Below, in pieces: positions 8,101 to 16,031 of a stretch of DNA of 64,000 bases. Under the pieces are notes generated by a model that did no database searches, had not been told where the DNA came from, and saw only the letters and a program-made list of their open reading frames with translations. The translations under genes and the position numbers were made by a program. Positions within the stretch are counted from its first letter, which is position 1. Every line of letters starts with the position of its first letter. The DNA comes from RHLJ01 sp965242845 (GTDB taxonomy: Bacteria > Bacteroidota > Rhodothermia > Balneolales > Balneolaceae), in assembly GCA_965242845.1 (NCBI GenBank), contig CBDETC010000002.1:434001-498000 (forward strand), in the 5' to 3' direction.

Positions 8101-8961
8101 CTACGCCTCTTGTGTCCGTTTCCTAAAAGCGAACGGAGTACACCCATATTTCTTCTTAAAGGCTGAGTTAAAGTGTGAATAGTTATTGAACCCACTTTCA
8201 TAAGCAACTTGAAGTACAGCCAACTCTGTGCTTTGTAATAACTGAGCGGTCTTACCGAGTCTTAAGTCCAGTACATATTCGGTATAGCTTTTCAGAAGTC
8301 TTTTTTTGAAGAAATGGCTAAAAGCTGATGGAGACATATATACATATCCCGCTACGTCTTTTATACTGATTGTTTGAGTATAGTTCTCCTGTATAAATTC
8401 CATTGCCTTTTCTAATCTTTGTTCTCCTTTCTTGAACTGGGGTTTTGAGTATCCTTCTGAACAAAGCGTTGTGGAAAAATCAGAACTTCCAAATAGATGC
8501 AACAACTGCAATACTCTAATGTAATTTTCGAAGCTATTTTCTTCATCTAATTCTTCAATTAGCCGATCATGTTTTAGTATGACTTCTTTCTTAAGCTTTA
8601 ACCCTTTTCCAGATTCCCCTAAGGCCCTGGAAATACCCTTTAAATATTGCTTGTGGATTTCATTGGTTGAAATGAAGTCCTCTAAGAAGTGAATCACAAT
8701 TACTTTATGCTCACCTTTAGGTTTGACACCGTGATCTTGCCAACAGTGTGGTAATCCTGGGGCCATTAGTACTACATCCATATCAGAGAAATACTCGGTA
8801 CTATCTCCTACCATCCTGGTCCCTGAAAGCCCTTTGGTAATAGTTAGCTCATAAGTTTTCTTATGGGAGTGAAAGGGATAACTAAGATCTGCCTTATGGA
8901 AGATTCTCACCATAAAAGAAGACTCGTTTACGAAATCCACATGTTCTTGAATAATCTTCAT
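8101..8961 (-). CDS. AraC-family regulator with cupin-like sensor domain
   Basis: Cytosolic transcription regulator of 286 residues. An N-terminal cupin-like domain (FMVRIFHKADLSYPFHSHKKTYELT, in which I note the HSHKK-type metal/sugar-binding pocket, and MAPGLPHCWQDHG) is joined to a C-terminal AraC DNA-binding domain. The latter has the first helix-turn-helix at ISIKDVAGYVYMSPSAFSHF and the second at AYESGFNNYSHFNSAFKKKY, ending PFAFRKR. I choose the ATG at 8959-8961; a TTG nine codons upstream is the alternative. It diverges from the PhyH-type dioxygenase gene, so it probably controls that gene in response to a small molecule. The second HTH is complete, so it should be functional. Confidence 0.9.
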   Translation of the reverse strand: MKIIQEHVDFVNESSFMVRIFHKADLSYPFHSHKKTYELTITKGLSGTRMVGDSTEYFSDMDVVLMAPGLPHCWQDHGVKPKGEHKVIVIHFLEDFISTNEIHKQYLKGISRALGESGKGLKLKKEVILKHDRLIEELDEENSFENYIRVLQLLHLFGSSDFSTTLCSEGYSKPQFKKGEQRLEKAMEFIQENYTQTISIKDVAGYVYMSPSAFSHFFKKRLLKSYTEYVLDLRLGKTAQLLQSTELAVLQVAYESGFNNYSHFNSAFKKKYGCTPFAFRKRTQEA

Positions 8962-9094
8962 AAGAATTTGTTTTGAAGAATTATTCAATATAAATCGAAC
9001 AATTAAAATTCACTAAAACATATTTATTTAGACTGATACCAAATTTTTGACTACCAAGACTTATTCATATTGTCGAAAAATTAATACTCATCCT

Positions 9095-9862
9095 ATGCTT
9101 ACAATGACTACCACGGAATTAAACGTCCTAACAAATCCAGAGCTTGAATTCTATAAAACCAAAGGCTACCTGTTACCTTATAGAAATTTATTTTCTGACA
9201 GCAAGCAAGCTCTGCTTACAGAAATATTTGAAGAGCACCTGGGAAACAAAGGTGAAAAGCTTTCTGATGAATTAGATACACCTCATTTTAGAGATCCAAG
9301 ATTACTGGATTTTCTTCTGTCACCTGAAGTATTAGATGTAGTGGAAGATATTATTGGCCCAAATATTGGGCTGTTTAGTAGTCATTTTATTTCTAAAGAA
9401 CCGGGAAAGGGAAGGCGAACACCCTGGCATGAAGACAGTGCGTATTGGGAAGGAAAATTTGATGAACTAGACAAGATCGTAACCATCTGGCTAGCCATTG
9501 ATGACTCAACGATAGAGAATGGATGCATGGGAGTAGTTCCAGGCACTCAGAACAATGGTTTCTCTGAATATGAAGAAGTAGAGGATAAAGAGAACAGTAC
9601 CTTTACTACTGAAATCAAAAAAGGAACTTTTGATGAATCCGATGTAGTCTGGTTTGAGTTAGACAAAGGTCAGTACTCTATGCATGATGCGCGAATTATA
9701 CATGGTGCTAATGCAAATACCTCAGATAAACGGCGCTGTGGATATACCATGCGTTATTTCTCTTTGGATATGAAATTCAACCAAGAATCCGCTCCAAACC
9801 ATAAGCTCTATCACGCTCGCGGAGAAAACCTGGCAAGCAATCCTTTAGTTTACAAAAACTAG
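9095..9862 (+). CDS. Phytanoyl-CoA dioxygenase (PhyH) family Fe(II)/2-oxoglutarate oxygenase
   Basis: Predicted non-haem iron, 2-oxoglutarate-dependent hydroxylase of the PhyH family, about 255 residues. The iron-binding triad is visible: His112 and Asp114 in the WHEDSAYW motif and distal His203 in ARIIHGANANTSDKRR, where the nearby Arg should bind 2-oxoglutarate. The N-terminal FYKTKGYLLPYRNLF segment is the usual PhyH lead-in. The reading frame could begin at a TTG at 9047, but the ATG at 9095 (or 9104) fits the family better. The divergent AraC regulator suggests inducible use on an imported substrate. Substrate is unknown; ectoine, halogenated or lipid substrates cannot be told apart. Confidence 0.88.
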   Translation: MLTMTTTELNVLTNPELEFYKTKGYLLPYRNLFSDSKQALLTEIFEEHLGNKGEKLSDELDTPHFRDPRLLDFLLSPEVLDVVEDIIGPNIGLFSSHFISKEPGKGRRTPWHEDSAYWEGKFDELDKIVTIWLAIDDSTIENGCMGVVPGTQNNGFSEYEEVEDKENSTFTTEIKKGTFDESDVVWFELDKGQYSMHDARIIHGANANTSDKRRCGYTMRYFSLDMKFNQESAPNHKLYHARGENLASNPLVYKN

Positions 9863-9895
9863 AGTAATTCTGAATTGATCAAGAAGGGTGTGAAT

Positions 9896-11608
9896 CTACC
9901 CTACCCTAAACTTGAGTTCCTCAATCTTAATCAGGATTTCATTTCGATCCATTTCCCTGTAGCGTTCCGGCAGTAATTCTTTAGAAGTACATTCAATAAC
10001 TGCATTCAGTGTTTGAAGCTCTACTTCTTCAGGGTATGTAGGAGGTATAAAATCAGCCAGAGCTTCATCTAAGATTCCTGGTGTTACTTTTTTCCTGCCT
10101 TCAGCAGCAGCTCGGAACTTGGCCCTCGTGAGGGCAGCTTCCATATCCGCACCAGAAAAAGTTTTAAAGCCTTCTTCGATAAGCGCCGGAATATATTCTT
10201 CTGTCATCTTGAGGCCTGTCTTCTTTTTCATAGCATTGAAAAGCTCAACACGTTCTTCATTTGTATGGGGAGGGAATAACGCCAGGTGCTCCTCTGCCCT
10301 TCCCTGTCGTTTTAAATCGATAGGCATTAAATCCGGACGAGCAGTCATCAAGAACCAGATAATTCTACCACGGTTGCTGGTATCACTCATAAATGTAGCA
10401 ATCTGTGAGAACACCCGACTGGAAACTCCACTATCTCCACTTGCATTACGATCGCCTAAATAAGCATCTGCTTCATCAATCATAACCGCAACCGGAGCCA
10501 TCGCTTTAAGGATGGAGAGAATCTTTTCAAGGTTACCTTCAGTTACACCTTGCCACTGGCTTCTGAAATTCTTGAGTTTAACCATTGGAACTCCAACCTC
10601 TGTCGCAAAACAGGTAACCAGAAAGGTTTTACCGGTTCCAACAGGACCACAAACCAGATAACCCATGGGCATTACGTCTTGGCGCCCTTCCTTCAAGGCT
10701 TTTACCGCTTTTCGAAGATGAGCTTTCACATGTGTATGCCCTGCTACATTATCTAAGGAATATGGAGTTTCAACGAACTCGAGAAGGCCATAAGCTTCCG
10801 CCTCGATCAGTTCCTTTTTATTCTCCGAAAGTCCTTCAAAAGTGATTTTCTCTTTGTTTTCACGTGCATTGGAAAGCACACTACGAACATTAACATAATT
10901 CAAACCCGCCGTTTGCTGAGCTATGATTTCTGGAGATACCTCTGATATCTTTTTAAAATCATCATCCTTTGTTTCAAACTTCACAAATTCCAGGCGGTCT
11001 TGTTCTCCGGGAATAGTAATCTTGATCTCTGTGGAATATGGATTTTGAATAAGGGTTTTATTCAGATCAGCAAGATTCTCTGTGATTAATACATTGGTAA
11101 AATCCGAAGCCAGAAACATTGGATCATGCGCCCATCTCGACAAATATACAAGTGATGTTCGGTCTTCATTTCCTGTTGAGCTGGCGTCGCTCATTGGGAT
11201 AATGGTTTCCGCATAATCTATAATTAGTGCAACGCTCTTCTTTTGATCTAAACGAAGTCTGAAATACTGTTCTAGCAAAGAGAATACGCGAACAGGGTCT
11301 TTAGGCATTTTATTTGCATAATCTGTGCCTACTAAACTATCACGACCGGCAACCGCCTGATTAAAATCAGCCTGAGATTCTTTATCCCTGAAATAAATAC
11401 CTGATGAACGGTCATAGAAAATCACAAAATCACGAGCTCCAAAAAACTCATCTGAAAGAAAGGTCTTTAGTCGATTGAATTCTGTTCCTTCCTCAGTTTT
11501 AAGAGGTACTAAATCATGGACGTTTCCATGCAATAAAAACGTATTAATAGTTCGGCTTAGATACTTTCTGGCAAAATCCTGTGACCAGGCTGGATAGTTA
11601 TCAAACAT
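9896..11608 (-). CDS. Two-domain AAA ATPase (Ycf46-like layout), likely Psp-module partner
   Basis: Cytosolic AAA protein of about 570 residues. The N-terminal half (residues 1-250) resembles a degenerate ATPase domain: it keeps a Walker-B-like strand (SVALIIDYAE) but no Walker A. The C-terminal half is a complete AAA module with Walker A GPVGTGKTF near residue 319, Walker B VAVMIDEAD near 371, and the TARPDLMPIDLKRQGR sensor/arginine-finger region, followed by a helical lid. This degenerate-plus-active layout is that of Ycf46-type ATPases. The ATG at 11606-11608 is preferred over an upstream TTG. It is the last gene of the PspA-led leftward cluster, separated from the CBS gene by a hairpin. 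I infer a remodelling role on PspA-type polymers; this is not shown. Confidence 0.85.
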   Translation of the reverse strand: MFDNYPAWSQDFARKYLSRTINTFLLHGNVHDLVPLKTEEGTEFNRLKTFLSDEFFGARDFVIFYDRSSGIYFRDKESQADFNQAVAGRDSLVGTDYANKMPKDPVRVFSLLEQYFRLRLDQKKSVALIIDYAETIIPMSDASSTGNEDRTSLVYLSRWAHDPMFLASDFTNVLITENLADLNKTLIQNPYSTEIKITIPGEQDRLEFVKFETKDDDFKKISEVSPEIIAQQTAGLNYVNVRSVLSNARENKEKITFEGLSENKKELIEAEAYGLLEFVETPYSLDNVAGHTHVKAHLRKAVKALKEGRQDVMPMGYLVCGPVGTGKTFLVTCFATEVGVPMVKLKNFRSQWQGVTEGNLEKILSILKAMAPVAVMIDEADAYLGDRNASGDSGVSSRVFSQIATFMSDTSNRGRIIWFLMTARPDLMPIDLKRQGRAEEHLALFPPHTNEERVELFNAMKKKTGLKMTEEYIPALIEEGFKTFSGADMEAALTRAKFRAAAEGRKKVTPGILDEALADFIPPTYPEEVELQTLNAVIECTSKELLPERYREMDRNEILIKIEELKFRVG

Positions 11609-11642
11609 CTTTATTTTTTTAAGTGTCAGAGTAGTCGAGTGA

Positions 11643-11684
11643 CAAAGTAGCAAAGTGAGTAATTATGTACACTTTGCTACTTTG
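11643..11684. repeat. 15-bp perfect hairpin between CBS-protein gene and AAA gene
   Basis: Arms 11643-11657 and 11670-11684 (CAAAGTAGCAAAGTG and its exact complement) enclose 12 bases. No T-run follows on the minus strand, so it is not a typical terminator. It may limit readthrough or stabilise the upstream mRNA. Confidence 0.75.
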
Positions 11685-11700
11685 CAACTTAGATACTTAG

Positions 11701-12975
11701 CTACTCTATTAAAATAAGCTTTACAGTTTCAATTCTGCTTTGGGTAGCCTTACTGATAATGAACTTTTTGTCCCCAATAAGCACCTCTTCATTCACTGTC
11801 GGTATACGCCCCAAAGTATTTATGATGTAGCCCGCTACGGTATCATATTCAGAAGGTTCCACCGGCAATTCAATTTCCGGAAATCTACTTGAAAGCTCCT
11901 CTATTTCTACATTCCCGCTAATTACAAAGGTATTTGGAGACAACTTTTTCATGATATCATCATCTATATCATGTTCATCCTGAATATCTCCAACTACTTC
12001 CTCTAGCAAATCTTCAATGGTAACCATTCCAGCAGTCCCACCATATTCATCCAGAACGATGGCTACTGATAATTTTGTCTGTCTGAACTCAGTCAGCAAA
12101 TCCTTGGATTTTTTACTGGACGGTACCAGCTTAACCGGCCTGATAATTTCACTAAGCGTTTTAGGATTGTTGAACAGATCATAGGCAAAAACCACCCCAA
12201 TTACGTCATCAATAGAATCCTGGTAAACCGGCAGCTTGGAATGACCTGATTTAATAAATAGATCCAGCACTTCGTCTAATGAGGTTTTCTTGTCTACTGC
12301 CTCAATCTCTATTCGAGGGATCATGGAATCCTTTACCCTTTTGGAAGAAAGCTCAAGTACATTATGAAGAATCTCTGAGTCATCCTGATCAATGTCTTCA
12401 CTACCTCCACTTTCACGAAGTTCCTTGAAAATTAACTCCACATCTTGTCGACGATATAAAGAGGAAGCCGGCTCAGCATTAGGCACCAGCCATTTGATAA
12501 GAATATTGGACGAACCGTTGGCAAAAGAAATAAGAGGACGCAGCAGGAAATAAAATATCCGTAAAGGAATGGCAATCAAGCTTACCATAAAGTCTGCCTG
12601 AGCCCTGAATATGGCTTTTGGTAAAATTTCACCGAACAGCATAATTAATACTGAAGCGATAATGGTTTGGACGAGGAGTATTTCAAAATCTGTTGGGCTA
12701 TGATTAAACCAGATCTCCGAATAGTAGTTTATGGGAGAAATTAGAAAAATAGCCATCAACGTAGCGTACAGTACATTGATGATGTTATTCCCAACGAGGG
12801 TGGTAGTTAGGAATGTCTCAGGGTTTTCTTTGAAGAAATTCAGTGAACTAGCTACAACATTTCTTTTTCGGGAAGCTACTTCAAGCTTAAGCTTGTTAGC
12901 CGTAACAAAGGCTATTTCTGATCCTGAAAAGAATCCACTGAGAAGAATAGTTGCGATGATCAGGAGCCATTCCAT
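11701..12975 (-). CDS. CNNM/CorC-HlyC family membrane protein with CBS pair
   Basis: Inner-membrane protein of 424 residues. The N-terminal DUF21/CNNM domain (residues 1-190) has three or four membrane helices beginning MEWLLIIATILLSGFFSGSEIAF. A CBS pair follows (residues ~205-325, with SKRVKDSMIPRIEIEAV and SVAIVLDEYGGTAGMVTIEDLLEE), and then a CorC/HlyC C-terminal domain that often acts in transporter modulation. The family is linked to magnesium or other cation export and to gliding or haemolysin-like annotations. It lies 79 bases downstream of the enoyl-CoA hydratase gene on the same strand and may be co-transcribed with the PspA cluster, which would fit a membrane-homeostasis role. Confidence 0.9.
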   Translation of the reverse strand: MEWLLIIATILLSGFFSGSEIAFVTANKLKLEVASRKRNVVASSLNFFKENPETFLTTTLVGNNIINVLYATLMAIFLISPINYYSEIWFNHSPTDFEILLVQTIIASVLIMLFGEILPKAIFRAQADFMVSLIAIPLRIFYFLLRPLISFANGSSNILIKWLVPNAEPASSLYRRQDVELIFKELRESGGSEDIDQDDSEILHNVLELSSKRVKDSMIPRIEIEAVDKKTSLDEVLDLFIKSGHSKLPVYQDSIDDVIGVVFAYDLFNNPKTLSEIIRPVKLVPSSKKSKDLLTEFRQTKLSVAIVLDEYGGTAGMVTIEDLLEEVVGDIQDEHDIDDDIMKKLSPNTFVISGNVEIEELSSRFPEIELPVEPSEYDTVAGYIINTLGRIPTVNEEVLIGDKKFIISKATQSRIETVKLILIE

Positions 12976-13054
12976 AATTATTGGGCTCCTGTATGTTGAG
13001 ATGAATATGTACTACCCGATGGAGGCTCGTCGCTCATTCAGATTCAATTCGTTC

Positions 13055-13834
13055 CTATTTACCGGAGAAATTCGGTTTTCTTTTTTCCATAAAAGCCAAA
13101 GTTCCTTCCTTAAAATCAGCAGTGGAAAACAATTCTCCAAAAAGATTTGCTTCCGATCCATATCCAGAATCTTTACCCGCTTCTTTCGTTGCTAATATAG
13201 CATTTTTTATAGCCAGGGGAGCTTGTTTAATAATCCCCTGCAACATTTTTCTTGCAGCTCCAACAACATCCTCTTCAGCAATCTGATTTACAATACCTAG
13301 CTGAAGAGCTTCATCAGCCTTAACAAACCTGCCAGACATAATTAATTCAAGAGCCTTGGCCTTCCCAATTAGTAACGGGAGTCGTTGCGTACCTCCGTAA
13401 CCAGGTATTAATCCCAGGCTTACCTCTGGTAAACCTACCATAGCAGTTTGAGAGGCTACCCGAAGATGACAGGCCAATGCTAACTCAAATCCTCCACCAA
13501 GTGCATAGCCATTAATAGCCGCCACTATTGGTTTTGTTGTGTCTTCCAGCTTTTGGAATACTCTGTGCCCTCTACTCGAAAGAGTAACAGCTTGCTCAGA
13601 ATCAAAATCCGCAAACTCTTTAATATCAGCACCAGCCACGAAGGCTTTATCTCCAGATCCTGCGATTATTACGGCCTTGATGTCATCGTTAGTCTGGATA
13701 TGATCAATAGCTGCATCTAAATCTTCAAAAACCTGGTTATTTAGAGCGTTAAGCTGTTTAGGTCGATTGATGCTTACAGTAGCTATCCCGGATTCATCAA
13801 TCTCCAGGAGTAGCGTATCAAAAGATGGGATCAT
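13055..13834 (-). CDS. Enoyl-CoA hydratase/isomerase family (crotonase)
   Basis: A 259-residue crotonase-fold enzyme that should hydrate 2-trans-enoyl-CoA thioesters. The oxyanion-hole motif GYALGGGFELALACH is present near residue 100. Both catalytic glutamates of the hydratase subgroup can be placed: one in GLPEVSLGLIPG and one in KALELIMSGRF. The AGADIKEF CoA-binding segment and the C-terminal FMEKRKPNFSGK tail, typical of short-chain enoyl-CoA hydratases, are also there. Its ATG overlaps the stop of the upstream membrane coiled-coil gene by four bases, so the two are translationally coupled. Why a beta-oxidation enzyme sits in a PspA cluster is unclear. Confidence 0.93.
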   Translation of the reverse strand: MIPSFDTLLLEIDESGIATVSINRPKQLNALNNQVFEDLDAAIDHIQTNDDIKAVIIAGSGDKAFVAGADIKEFADFDSEQAVTLSSRGHRVFQKLEDTTKPIVAAINGYALGGGFELALACHLRVASQTAMVGLPEVSLGLIPGYGGTQRLPLLIGKAKALELIMSGRFVKADEALQLGIVNQIAEEDVVGAARKMLQGIIKQAPLAIKNAILATKEAGKDSGYGSEANLFGELFSTADFKEGTLAFMEKRKPNFSGK

Positions 13835-14724
13835 TTATTCTGAACTCTTTTTTTCGGATTAGTTGAGTTGTCTACTTCGTCAGAAAGTTCGTCCAAAATA
13901 GAATCAAAGTCGAGTTCTGTTTCCCATTCTGTAGTGTATTCAGGAAGGATATCCTGATCGAGGTCGTCGATAAGTTGAGAGGTTTCATCTACCTCGGTAA
14001 GTAGGTTATCTAGCTGGAAGCCAATCTCTTCCGGATTACTCATCGTCATTGACTGCTCATAGATGTAGCGTACTGCATCTTCGATAGTCTCCAAATGAGT
14101 TTCACACACCAGATACTTCTCTTTCGCAATCTTAAATTTCTGAAGACGCTTTTGCATAATTGCCACCCTACGTGACTTTGTGCGCTTTAGCTTCTCAGAT
14201 TCTAGTGATTTAATTTCTTCGATCTCCCGAATCACCTCTTCTTTTAGATTGGTCTCAAGAGATGTATTCAAATACACTTCATATCGCTTAATTAAGTCGA
14301 GCAACGTTAGGTAGTTGCCTAGCAACTCGTCAATTTTCTTTTTGATATTATCAAGCAGGCCTTGTGAACTGTATGGCAGCTTTTCAAAATTCTCCTGTAC
14401 TAACTGAGCCAAGTGCTTTAGTACCAGGAATCGTTTTTGACTGGCTGAATCAAGTGCCTGGAATAAATCCTTTTCGTTATTAGCCGCGTGGCGTTCTTTT
14501 ATTTTCTTAAGCTCAACCCTTTTTCGGAAACGAGGCAATTTTGGCACCACACCGAGGTACATAAGCTCTACACCAAAAACTGTTGAAAGCAGGATATTAG
14601 AAACATCGACACTTAGATTGCTAAAAAATAAAGCCCCTAAGGTTGATGCAAGTAATACTCCCAGATTGATAGGGTTTAAAAATGCTTCTCGGGTATAATT
14701 TATATTTAGTTCGTCAGCCGACAT
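13831..14724 (-). CDS. Membrane-anchored coiled-coil protein in PspA cluster (unknown family)
   Basis: A 297-residue protein I cannot assign to a named family. Residues 18-61 hold two adjacent hydrophobic helices (INLGVLLASTLGALFFSNL and SNILLSTVFGVELMYLGVVP) forming a membrane hairpin. The rest is charged and helical, with likely coiled coil from about 75 to 245 (for example EVIREIEEIKSLESEKLKRT). The tail is very acidic (DDLDQDILPEYTTEWETELD). It lies five bases downstream of the 157-residue coiled-coil gene and overlaps the enoyl-CoA hydratase start by four bases. By position and shape it could be the membrane docking partner of the PspA homologue, taking the place of PspB/PspC; that is inference. 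Confidence 0.82.
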   Translation of the reverse strand: MSADELNINYTREAFLNPINLGVLLASTLGALFFSNLSVDVSNILLSTVFGVELMYLGVVPKLPRFRKRVELKKIKERHAANNEKDLFQALDSASQKRFLVLKHLAQLVQENFEKLPYSSQGLLDNIKKKIDELLGNYLTLLDLIKRYEVYLNTSLETNLKEEVIREIEEIKSLESEKLKRTKSRRVAIMQKRLQKFKIAKEKYLVCETHLETIEDAVRYIYEQSMTMSNPEEIGFQLDNLLTEVDETSQLIDDLDQDILPEYTTEWETELDFDSILDELSDEVDNSTNPKKRVQNK

Positions 14725-14729
14725 GTATA

Positions 14730-15203
14730 CTATTCTGGTGTGTCCCCTTCTGATGATACTTCATCATCTGGTGTTTCATTTTTCTTTGTGCCGATAGTTT
14801 TTTCTGCCTGAATTTCATCGGCATGCTTTTCAATTTCTGAGTAAAGCATACCCATTTCAGCCTTTACCTGTTGCAGTGTTTGCTTCGCTTTTTGCTTTTT
14901 CATCTCAGCATCAAGCTCTTCCTGCTTAAGTTTACCCGCAGCAGTTTTAGGATCATCTTCATCCAGGCTATCCATGGCCACATCAAGCCGGGCTTCGGCA
15001 CTTACAACCCTATCTTTAACCTTTCCCAGAAATTCGTCTACCGATTCCAGAAGGTTGTCCGCATTCATATTATTTAAGGCCTGGGCGATTTTCCCCTTCT
15101 GTTGGGTTTGACGCAACTGCTCTTTAGCCTCTTTGATCCTTCGATAGTGATCTTTGTATTCCTCTTTGAGGCGTTCACGTTCTTGTTCGCTCCGGGTACT
15201 CAT
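14730..15203 (-). CDS. Soluble coiled-coil protein next to PspA (unknown family)
   Basis: A 157-residue, highly charged and almost wholly helical protein with no signal or membrane segment. Residues 1-45 and 70-135 look like coiled coil (RSEQERERLKEEYKDHYRRI; LKQEELDAEMKKQKAKQTLQ). A DxxxEFLGKVKDRVVSAEARLDVAMDSL segment in the middle echoes the ARMEIALDSIDTQTME region of the PspA homologue encoded 12 bases upstream, suggesting it is a diverged short paralogue. The tail is acidic. Tight spacing on both sides puts it in one operon with pspA and the membrane coiled-coil gene. Function is unproven. Confidence 0.8.
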   Translation of the reverse strand: MSTRSEQERERLKEEYKDHYRRIKEAKEQLRQTQQKGKIAQALNNMNADNLLESVDEFLGKVKDRVVSAEARLDVAMDSLDEDDPKTAAGKLKQEELDAEMKKQKAKQTLQQVKAEMGMLYSEIEKHADEIQAEKTIGTKKNETPDDEVSSEGDTPE

Positions 15204-15215
15204 CTCAGAAAACTC

Positions 15216-15959
15216 TTAGCTCTTTTCCTTGTTCCCAACCGACTTGGTTGGAGTTTCCTCTTTAACAGGTTCTTCTTCAATAGAGATCGAGCCTGAAGTC
15301 TCACCCATTTCCAATTTGAATTGTTCCACTAATTCATGAGCTCTGATTTTCTCAGCGTTGGCTTCAATTTCCATAGTCTGAGTATCGATGCTATCTAGCG
15401 CAATTTCCATTCGAGCTTCATTCTTAGCAGTCTCTTCATTAAGTCGGTTAATCATCTCATCATGAGTCTGATCTAATCCACCCACTTCAAACTGTTCTAA
15501 AGTATCTGCAATCTTAGATTGCCATTCAGCTCTTTCACTAGCTCGTAACGCTTCTTTTGCTTCCTGAATCTTACGATCCTTTTCACGCATGAATACTTTC
15601 TTCACTTTCAGTGCTTTTTCATAAGCACGCTCTGCAAAAGCCAATTGTTCTCTTGAATGAACAATAGTGTCTTTGGCCTTTTCTAGTTGAAGTGCATATC
15701 CCTCGGCAATATCATCCCTGTTTGCCTTGATTGCTGATTTAATTTTAGAAGTAAGCTCAGTGATTTGATTCTCGTTACGTTTTACTTCTTTTTGAAGCAT
15801 AATGAGATTCGCCTTGACGGTAGCGATGTTCTCATTCATTTGAGGAATCTGGTCGTTTAATTCTCTGATGTTTTGTTCAAGGATTAGCTTTGGATTTTCC
15901 ATTGAGCTAATAACTCCACCGAATAAGGATCTGATAGCGCGAATAAATCGTTTAAACAT
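15216..15959 (-). CDS. pspA: PspA/IM30 (Vipp1) family membrane-stress protein
   Basis: Peripheral membrane protein of the ESCRT-III-like PspA/IM30 family, 247 residues. The N-terminal amphipathic helix (MFKRFIRAIRSLFGGVISSM) should bind stressed lipid bilayers. The following residues 25-225 form the long helical hairpin and polymerisation core (ENPKLILEQNIRELNDQI; AERAYEKALKVKKVFMREKD). A 25-residue acidic/basic tail (EEEPVKEETPTKSVGNKEKS) is extra. It heads a leftward gene cluster containing two more coiled-coil proteins, a CBS membrane protein and an AAA ATPase. No pspF-like sigma-54 activator is adjacent, so regulation must differ from enterobacteria. Start is ATG at 15957-15959. Confidence 0.93.
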   Translation of the reverse strand: MFKRFIRAIRSLFGGVISSMENPKLILEQNIRELNDQIPQMNENIATVKANLIMLQKEVKRNENQITELTSKIKSAIKANRDDIAEGYALQLEKAKDTIVHSREQLAFAERAYEKALKVKKVFMREKDRKIQEAKEALRASERAEWQSKIADTLEQFEVGGLDQTHDEMINRLNEETAKNEARMEIALDSIDTQTMEIEANAEKIRAHELVEQFKLEMGETSGSISIEEEPVKEETPTKSVGNKEKS

Positions 15960-16031
15960 GGTTCTGTGTATTTTTTTATGCCCTTTGTATGCAGGAACTA
16001 AGTTAACTGATTATTATAGTAATTCAACATG

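Noticed and set aside
12731..13195. Plus-strand 154-aa frame opposite the CBS protein and enoyl-CoA hydratase genes
   Set aside because: Spans the ends of two real genes, with Phe/Ser/Arg-rich low-complexity sequence.
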